A DNA stretch of 64,000 bases from positions 305,042 through 369,041 of the forward strand of contig NZ_JXTJ01000010.1 of the NCBI RefSeq assembly GCF_001509835.1. Direction: 5' to 3'. The position numbers were made by a program, and so were the translations under genes. The notes under the pieces are model-generated. The model made no database searches. It had not been told where the DNA came from and saw only the letters and a program-made list of their open reading frames with translations. The DNA comes from Allobosea sp. WAO (GTDB lineage: Bacteria > Pseudomonadota > Alphaproteobacteria > Rhizobiales > Beijerinckiaceae). Every line of letters begins with the position of its first letter. Within the stretch, counting starts at the first letter, position 1. Below are positions 58,673-64,000 of the stretch, piece after piece.

Positions 58673-60217
58673 ATGACCAGCGGGATCCACCATCTCACCC
58701 TGATCACGCGCGACGTGCAGGCCAATGTCGATTTCTACGCCGGCTTTCTCGGCCTGCGGCTGGTGAAGCAGACCGGCGGCTATGAGGATGCCGAGCAGCT
58801 CCATCTGTTCTACGGCGACCGGCTGGGCACGCCGGGCTCGCTGATCACCTTCCTGGTCTGGCAGGACGGCTCGCCTGGGCGCGTCGGTCATGGCCAGGTC
58901 AGCGAGATCGCGCTCGCCGTCCCCCCGGCCAGCATCGGCTTCTGGCTGACGCGAGCGTTGACGCGGCAGGTGCCGATCGAGGGGCCACGTCAGGAGTTCG
59001 GCGAGCCGGTCCTGCGCGTGCGCGATCCCGATGGCGTGGTGGTGAAGCTGGTCGGCACGGAGATGCCGGCCGCCGCGCCCTGGGCATCGCCCGGGATCGA
59101 GCCCGGCGATGCGGTGCTGCGCCTGCGTGGCGCGACGATCCTTTCCGAGACGCCGGAGGAGACCGCGCATTTCATCGGGCGCTTCGGCTATGAAGCCGTG
59201 GCGAAGGCCGACGGTGTCCAGCGTCTGGTGTCCGAGAGCGGCGATGTCGTCGATGTCCGCGAGGCCGCCGGCTTCTGGCCGGGCGCTCCGGGCACCGGTA
59301 TGGCCGATCATGTCGCGTTCCGGGCGCAGGATGTGGAAGCCGTCATCGCGGCGGAAGCCTCGCTGGCGCGCCTCAACTCCTCGATCACCAACCGCCACGA
59401 CCGAAAGTACTTCACCTCGCTCTATGTGCGCGAGCCCGGCGGCACGCTGATCGAGCTCGCGACTGACGGGCCGGGCTTCACCATCGACGAGAGCGAGCAG
59501 GAACTCGGCGCGACCTTGATGGTCCCGCCCTCCGATACCGCGCGCGCCGAGGCGATCCGGGTGATGCTGCCGCAATTCGCGCTGCCGGGCGAGCCGCGCC
59601 CGACCTATCGCGACCTGCCTTTCGTCCATCGTTTCCATGTGCCGGCCGAGGATGACGGCAGCACGCTCGTGCTCCTGCACGGCACCGGCGGCAACGAGGC
59701 CGACCTGATGCCGCTCGCCCACCGCGTCGCGCCGCAGGCGACCCTGCTCGGCCTGCGCGGGCGCAGCACCGAGGAGGGGACGGCGCGCTGGTTCCGCCGG
59801 TTCGGCGAAGGCAAGTTCGACCAGGGCGACATCCGAGCCGAGGCCGCGGCCTTCGCCGCCTTCGTCGAGGAGGCTTCGCGGGCCTACGGGCTCGATCCCG
59901 CTCGCACGACCTGGCTCGGCTATTCGAACGGCGCGAATTTCCTCGCCGCGGCGATGCGGCTTCATCCCGACCTGATCCGACGCACCGTGTTGCTGCGTCC
60001 GGTCGACGTGCTCGAGGAGCAGCCCGCGGCAGATCTCTGGGACAGCGCGACGCTGATCGTGGCCGGCGAGGCCGATCCCTATGCTCCGGGTGCCGAGGCG
60101 CTGAGGGAAGCGCTCCGCAAGGCCGGCGGGCATGTCGATCTGGCCCGGATCGATGCCGGCCACGCGCTTTCGGAAGCCGATGCCGGGACGATCAAGGCCT
60201 GGCTCGCGCAGCGCTGA
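58673..60217 (+). CDS. Fusion of VOC ring-cleaving dioxygenase and alpha/beta hydrolase (MhqO-MhqD-like)
   Basis: A 514-residue two-domain protein. Residues 1-310 are two VOC (glyoxalase/extradiol dioxygenase) repeats: HHLTLITRDVQANVDFYAG with a metal-binding His, ADHVAFRAQD (His213) and GGTLIELATDGPGF (Glu261), as in MhqO/LinE-type hydroquinone dioxygenases. Residues 315-514 are a small esterase/phospholipase-like hydrolase: LLHGTGGNEAD, the nucleophile Ser418 in GYSNGA, Asp468 and His497. Bacillus encodes these as the separate proteins MhqO and MhqD, both induced by quinones. The start at 58673 begins the homologous region. It would cleave a hydroquinone ring and process the product. Confidence 0.92.
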   Translation: MTSGIHHLTLITRDVQANVDFYAGFLGLRLVKQTGGYEDAEQLHLFYGDRLGTPGSLITFLVWQDGSPGRVGHGQVSEIALAVPPASIGFWLTRALTRQVPIEGPRQEFGEPVLRVRDPDGVVVKLVGTEMPAAAPWASPGIEPGDAVLRLRGATILSETPEETAHFIGRFGYEAVAKADGVQRLVSESGDVVDVREAAGFWPGAPGTGMADHVAFRAQDVEAVIAAEASLARLNSSITNRHDRKYFTSLYVREPGGTLIELATDGPGFTIDESEQELGATLMVPPSDTARAEAIRVMLPQFALPGEPRPTYRDLPFVHRFHVPAEDDGSTLVLLHGTGGNEADLMPLAHRVAPQATLLGLRGRSTEEGTARWFRRFGEGKFDQGDIRAEAAAFAAFVEEASRAYGLDPARTTWLGYSNGANFLAAAMRLHPDLIRRTVLLRPVDVLEEQPAADLWDSATLIVAGEADPYAPGAEALREALRKAGGHVDLARIDAGHALSEADAGTIKAWLAQR

Positions 60218-60283
60218 CGGGGCCATGCGGCCGAGGCTCCGGCCGCGACAGCTCTACCGGGAGCGGCTGGCGCGATCGATGTA

Positions 60284-60478
60284 TCAGCTTGTCTTGCCGC
60301 TGAGCGCGTCGCGCTGCTGGAGCAGCGTATTGAGCCGCTGCTGAAGATCGTCCAGCCTTGCGGCGAGGCTTTCTTCGGTCGCGGAGCCCGACGCGGCGGT
60401 TGCCTGCTCCATCAGGTCGGAAATCGTCCGCCGGAGAAGCGCGATCCGTTCGTCCAAGGTTGTTGCGGAGTCAGACAC
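60284..60478 (-). CDS. Small coiled-coil-like protein, unknown function
   Basis: A 64-residue acidic, helical-looking protein (MSDSATTLDERIALLRR... LDDLQQRLNTLLQQRDAL). Leu-rich heptads from about 8-24 and 43-58 suggest a short coiled coil or helical hairpin. Codon composition fits the surrounding genes, and GGAGTGATGG upstream on the minus strand gives a ribosome site. No family is recognised. It stands alone between convergent and divergent neighbours. Confidence 0.55.
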   Translation of the reverse strand: MSDSATTLDERIALLRRTISDLMEQATAASGSATEESLAARLDDLQQRLNTLLQQRDALSGKTS

Positions 60479-60832
60479 AGGCCATCACTCCTTCCGTTTC
60501 GCGAGCGCGCGCAAAGACCACGGCGCCGCAGCAGCCCAGGCAGCAGATCACCGGGCTTCGCTTTTGTACAGATCATGTGACGGCGCGGCCCGCCGCCGGC
60601 GCTGAAGTCCGGGGCGTCGCCGATCGCGCGGCGGGGGCTGGCCGACCGCGCAAGCGAGGCGCACCTTCCCGCCCTGCCGATCCGGCCCCTTGTGCACCTC
60701 GGCGCAGGACGCCAACGTGGCGGGCCGCGTCGATCGCCTCGGACCGACGGTGACTTGCACATGCGACGGCTCGTCGCCTGCCGCGGTCCGCAATCTGTGG
60801 CGAGTCTGGACGACCGGATATCGGGAGACATC
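60479..60832. other. Intergenic region, 354 bp
   Basis: Very G+C-rich stretch between the small minus-strand gene and the dihydroxyacetone kinase. It should contain divergent promoters. I see several G+C-rich short inverted repeats but no convincing gene, RNA or terminator. Open frames here lack ribosome sites and any recognisable motif. Confidence 0.4.
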
Positions 60833-62533
60833 ATGAAGAAGCTGATCAACGACCCGCGAAACGTCGTCCGCGAGATGCTGGAAGGGCTGGCCGACCTCCA
60901 GCCCGGCCTCGCGCTTCTGCGGGACGAGAACGTCATCGTGAGGTCGGACCTTCCCGGCGTCGCCGAGCGGAAGGTCGCGGTGATCTCCGGAGGCGGCAGC
61001 GGCCATGAACCCGCCCATGCGGGCTATGTCGGACCGGGGCTTCTGGCGGCAGCGGTGGCCGGAGACGTCTTCACCTCGCCGAGCGTCGATGCAGTCCTCG
61101 CCGCGATCCGCGCCTCCGCCGGGCCGGCCGGCGCTGTCCTGATCGTCAAGAACTATACGGGCGATCGCCTGAATTTCGGCCTCGCCGCCGAGCTTGCGAC
61201 CGGCGAGGGCATTCCGACCGAGGTCGTCGTCGTCGCCGATGACGTCGCCTTGCGCGACCTCGTCGAGCCCTCGCGTCGACGCGGCATTGCCGGAACGGTG
61301 CTGGTGCACAAGATCGCCGGTGCGGCAGCCGAGGCCGGGCGCCCCGCAACGGAGGTCGCGGCGCTCGCCCGCGCTGCTGCGGCCGAGCTCGGCACGATGG
61401 GCGTGGCGCTGGGTTCGTGCATCGTGCCGGCCGCGGGCAAGGCCGGTTTCACGCTCGGCGAGGATGAAATCGAGCTCGGGCTCGGCATCCATGGCGAGAA
61501 GGGCGTGGCGCGCGGCGCGATGCGACCGGCCGACGCGATCGTCGATGTGATCGTATCCGCCATTGTGGATGATCGCGGGCTCAAGCGAGGCGATCGTGTC
61601 GCGCTCCTGGTGAACGGACTGGGCGCGACTCCGCCCATGGAACTCGCCATCGTCGCCCGCCGGGCGCTGGAGCGGCTGCGGGCATCAGGTGTCGAAGTCT
61701 TGCGCGCCTGGCATGGCAACTTCCTGACCGCGCTCGAAATGCCCGGCTGCTCGATCTCCACGCTGCGTCTCGACGATGCGCGCTTGAACGCGCTCGACGC
61801 CCCGGCAAGTGCGCCGGCCTGGGCCGGCGGCGGCCGCATCGGCGCGGCAAGGCTGATCGTCGAGGCCTCCGGCGCGGCGACGGAGAGCGCCACGGGCGCG
61901 GTGGTGGCCGGACCGCTGTCGGCGCGGCTGCGGGAGGCGGCCTTCTCGGTCGCGCAGGCCCTGGACGAGGCCGAGCCCCTGCTCACCGATCTCGACAGCA
62001 AGGCTGGCGACGGCGATCTCGGCGCCAGCATGGCGCGCGGTGCCGCAGCGATCCGGTCGCTGCCGGACGCTGCCTGGGCGACGCCCGAGAGCGCTTTCTC
62101 GGCGCTCGGCCAGGCTCTGCGGCGGCAGATCGCGGGCAGCTCGGGGCCCTTCTATGCCGCAGCCCTGCTGCGCGCGGCCCGGCAGCTCGCAGGCCAGTCG
62201 GAGCCTGACGCGAGTGCGTGGGGCCGTGCGCTGGAAGCGGCGACCGCGGCAGTCGCGGAACTCGGCGGCGCCAGGCCGGGGGACCGGACGATGGTCGACG
62301 CCCTGGCGCCGGCTCTGGCCGCCTGGCTTGCGGCCGGATCGGAAGGGCATTCGGGGCAGGGCGCCTGGCTTGCCGCCGTCCGCGCGGCCGAAGACGGTGC
62401 CGAGGCCACGGCGGCGATGGTCCCAAAGCTCGGCCGCGCGAGTTATCTCGGTGAACGCGCCGTCGGAGCGCCCGACGGCGGCGCCATGGCGATCGCGATC
62501 TGGATGCGGGCGCTCGTCCCCCCTGTGAGATAG
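60833..62533 (+). CDS. Dihydroxyacetone kinase, fused DhaK-DhaL (ATP-dependent)
   Basis: A 566-residue single-chain kinase. The DhaK domain (1 to about 330) has ISGGGSGHEPAH with His58 and GLGIHGEKG with His220, the histidine that binds the carbonyl of dihydroxyacetone covalently. The DhaL domain (about 355-566) has DLDSKAGDGDLGASM, the Asp-rich ATP/Mg site, and GARPGDRTMVDAL. It phosphorylates dihydroxyacetone, or a related triose or keto-sugar, to its phosphate. The start at 60833 follows a GGGAGACATC ribosome region. It appears to be a single-gene unit, and a stem-loop follows it. Confidence 0.94.
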   Translation: MKKLINDPRNVVREMLEGLADLQPGLALLRDENVIVRSDLPGVAERKVAVISGGGSGHEPAHAGYVGPGLLAAAVAGDVFTSPSVDAVLAAIRASAGPAGAVLIVKNYTGDRLNFGLAAELATGEGIPTEVVVVADDVALRDLVEPSRRRGIAGTVLVHKIAGAAAEAGRPATEVAALARAAAAELGTMGVALGSCIVPAAGKAGFTLGEDEIELGLGIHGEKGVARGAMRPADAIVDVIVSAIVDDRGLKRGDRVALLVNGLGATPPMELAIVARRALERLRASGVEVLRAWHGNFLTALEMPGCSISTLRLDDARLNALDAPASAPAWAGGGRIGAARLIVEASGAATESATGAVVAGPLSARLREAAFSVAQALDEAEPLLTDLDSKAGDGDLGASMARGAAAIRSLPDAAWATPESAFSALGQALRRQIAGSSGPFYAAALLRAARQLAGQSEPDASAWGRALEAATAAVAELGGARPGDRTMVDALAPALAAWLAAGSEGHSGQGAWLAAVRAAEDGAEATAAMVPKLGRASYLGERAVGAPDGGAMAIAIWMRALVPPVR

Positions 62534-62834
62534 CCGACCGAAGACGAGGTCCCCAGGTCGCGACGTCCGCCTGAAAAGGCGGTTTCGTCGATGGCGATCC
62601 GGCTCCGAGCCGGAAGGTGAGCACCCGTGCCCATGCGACGGGCGGTTTCGACCGTCGCAGCGCGATGATCTGCGGTTCGGCACGAAGGGCTAAGGCATTT
62701 TGCCGTCCAGACCGGCATCGCGCTTTCCAACTATAGACACGGTCAATAGCTTCGATGGATACAACGTATTGGATCGATAGGTTTCAGCCTCCTAGCGTTG
62801 GTCATCCGCTGACACGCAAGAGCGAGACCGCGCC
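62534..62834. other. Intergenic region, 301 bp, before phnW
   Basis: After the kinase comes a structured, G+C-rich part (62550-62680), then an A+T-richer part (62720-62800) with tatagac and a small inverted repeat atac-aac-gtat (62759-62769) that could be promoter or operator sequence for phnW. No gene is supported. The structured part is not a riboswitch class I recognise. Confidence 0.45.
62561..62590 (+). terminator. Stem-loop after the kinase gene
   Basis: The stem ccgcct (62567-62572) pairs with aggcgg (62577-62582) around a gaaa tetraloop. An outer stem, cgacg (62561-62565) with cgtcg (62586-62590), extends it around ttt. It starts 28 bases after the kinase stop. It is a likely terminator or transcript-stabilising hairpin. 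Confidence 0.5.
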
Positions 62835-63980
62835 ATGGCCGTCACCCGCCGCCCCGCCGCTTCCGAGACCGGCGATCCGCTTCTCCTGACACCCGGACCG
62901 CTGACGACGAGCAAGGCCGTCAAGGAAACGATGGTGCACGATTGGGGTTCGCGCGACGCGACCTTCGTCGGCATCAACAAGGCGGTTCTCGAGGAACTGC
63001 CGAAGATCATTCATGGCGGCGAGGATTTCGTCACCGTGCCGATGCAAGGCTCCGGCACCTTCGCCGTCGAGGCGATGCTGACCACCTTCGTGCCGCGCGA
63101 CGGCAAGATCCTGGTCCTGATCAACGGCGCCTATGGCCAGCGTGCCAAGCGCATCCTCGAGATCGCCGGGCGTGCCGTCGTCGTCCACGAGACGGCCGAG
63201 GATACCCCGCCGGATCTCGCCGAGGTCGACCGCATGCTGGTGGCGGATGCCGGCATCAGCCATGTCTTCACGGTCCATTGCGAGACCACCAGCGGCATCC
63301 GCAACCCGGTCGAGGCGGTTGCGGCGCTGGTCAAGCGCCATGGCCGCCGGCTGCTGGTCGACTCGATGAGTGCCTTCGGCGCCTTGCCGCTCGACAGCCG
63401 CGAGGTCCAGTTCGACGCGGTCGCGGCCTCCTCGAACAAGTGCATCCAGGGCGTCCCTGGCCTCGGTTTCGTCATCGCCCGCAAGACGGCCCTGGCGGAG
63501 ACGAAGGGCAATGCCACCACGCTCGTGCTCGATCTTCACGATCAGAATGCGGGCTTCGAGCGTACGGGCCAGTATCGCTTCACGCCGCCGATCCAGGTCA
63601 TCGTCGCATTCCATGCGGCGCTGCAGGAGTTCTGGGTCGAGGGCGGTGTCTCCGGACGCGGCGACCGCTACGCCGAGAATGCGCGCATTCTCATCGAGGG
63701 CATGGCCGAACTCGGGTTCCGCACCTTGCTGCCCGCCGCAAGGCAGGCGCCGATCATCGTCACCTTCCACATGCCGCAGGACAAGAACTTCGTGTTCCAG
63801 CGCTTCTACGACGCGCTGAAGGACGCCGGCTACGTCATCTATCCCGGCAAGCTCACCGTCGCGGACAGCTTCCGCATCGGCTGCATCGGGGCGCTGGGGG
63901 CGCAGGACATGCGCAACTTCGTCGCCACGGTGGCGCTCGTCCTCGAAGAGATGGGCGTTGGCCTGAAGTCGGCCGCTTGA
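62835..63980 (+). CDS. phnW: 2-aminoethylphosphonate-pyruvate transaminase
   Basis: A 381-residue class-V PLP aminotransferase. LLLTPGPLTTSKAVKETMVHDWGSRD is the family N-terminus, VPMQGSGTFAVEAML the substrate/cofactor loop, LLVDSMSAFGALP holds Asp176 and ASSNKCIQGVPG the aldimine Lys202. It transfers the amino group of 2-aminoethylphosphonate to pyruvate, giving phosphonoacetaldehyde and alanine, the first step in using this phosphonate as a phosphorus, nitrogen or carbon source. Another class-V aminotransferase activity (alanine-glyoxylate) is less likely, given the strong match to PhnW landmarks. The next gene begins 12 bases downstream and may encode a phosphonoacetaldehyde-processing enzyme. 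Confidence 0.92.
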   Translation: MAVTRRPAASETGDPLLLTPGPLTTSKAVKETMVHDWGSRDATFVGINKAVLEELPKIIHGGEDFVTVPMQGSGTFAVEAMLTTFVPRDGKILVLINGAYGQRAKRILEIAGRAVVVHETAEDTPPDLAEVDRMLVADAGISHVFTVHCETTSGIRNPVEAVAALVKRHGRRLLVDSMSAFGALPLDSREVQFDAVAASSNKCIQGVPGLGFVIARKTALAETKGNATTLVLDLHDQNAGFERTGQYRFTPPIQVIVAFHAALQEFWVEGGVSGRGDRYAENARILIEGMAELGFRTLLPAARQAPIIVTFHMPQDKNFVFQRFYDALKDAGYVIYPGKLTVADSFRIGCIGALGAQDMRNFVATVALVLEEMGVGLKSAA

Positions 63981-63991
63981 GGAGATTTCCG

Positions 63992-64000
63992 ATGAACATG
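63992..64000 (+). CDS. Start of next gene (3' cut by window end)
   Basis: An ATG at 63992 follows a GAGGAGAT ribosome site at about 63979-63986 right after the phnW stop. Only Met-Asn-Met is visible, so nothing can be said about the product except that it is probably co-transcribed with phnW. Confidence 0.5.

Noticed and set aside
60479..60832. Short open frames in both directions in the gap before the kinase
   Set aside because: They have no ribosome site, no recognisable motif and an atypical composition (Arg/Pro-rich), so they are probably chance frames.
62540..62570. An acgagg...gacgtcc segment reminiscent of a guanidine-type riboswitch
   Set aside because: Only a few bases resemble such motifs, the expected pseudoknot or paired ACGR loops are not present, and phnW is not a plausible target.

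Overview
The window is G+C-rich, densely coded DNA with the gene families and dispersed palindromic repeats usual in Hyphomicrobiales (Alphaproteobacteria). A Bosea- or Methylobacterium-like genome is my best guess, by inference only, since no rRNA or other marker gene is present. I saw no tRNA, rRNA, CRISPR array or complete insertion sequence.

About 0.9-46.5 kb is one very large cell-surface polysaccharide locus. It opens with a small membrane protein of the SxtJ type, a 49-residue membrane protein and a carbamoyltransferase, followed by a DUF2793 protein and an AsnB-type amidotransferase. The middle holds two paralogous polytopic membrane proteins, a fused glutamine amidotransferase/sugar amidotransferase, a DPM-like GT2, a methyltransferase, a polysaccharide deacetylase, a second AsnB, three extended SDR epimerases (two of them tandem duplicates), many GT4 and CgeB-like glycosyltransferases, and a Wzm/Wzt-type ABC exporter. 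It ends in a minus-strand block, 38.7-46.5 kb, whose nucleotide-sugar dehydrogenase, Gfo/Idh oxidoreductase, acyltransferase, aminotransferase and 2-epimerase match the WbpA-B-D-E-I route to UDP-2,3-diacetamido-2,3-dideoxy-mannuronic acid. With the WbpG-like amidotransferase, two AsnB proteins and the carbamoyltransferase, the product is predicted to be an ABC-exported glycan rich in diacetamido-uronic acid, with amide or amidine, carbamoyl, acetyl and possibly methyl decoration. No initiating phosphoglycosyltransferase, Wzx or Wzz is visible here. A decayed IS5-type transposase lies at 36.7 kb.

About 46.8-53.6 kb is a sugar-acid catabolic cluster. A minus-strand GntR regulator, DapA-family aldolase/dehydratase and IlvD/Edd sugar-acid dehydratase diverge from a plus-strand solute-binding protein, RraA-like protein and SMP-30 lactonase. 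Overlapping palindromes in the divergent promoter are a likely GntR operator. The set fits a non-phosphorylative pentose or hexonate pathway.

About 53.7-60.2 kb looks like an electrophile, quinone or peroxide stress region. It has a two-cysteine OhrR-like MarR regulator divergent from an alpha/beta hydrolase with strong palindromic operators between them, two paralogous luciferase-like flavin monooxygenases around an HxlR regulator, an F420-NADP-reductase-like protein, and a natural fusion of a ring-cleaving VOC dioxygenase to a hydrolase.

The last 4 kb carry a dihydroxyacetone kinase and a 2-aminoethylphosphonate transaminase (phnW). The next gene begins just before the window ends. A 92-bp dispersed repeat occurs in the same orientation at 773 and 48565, close to the two ends of the polysaccharide locus.
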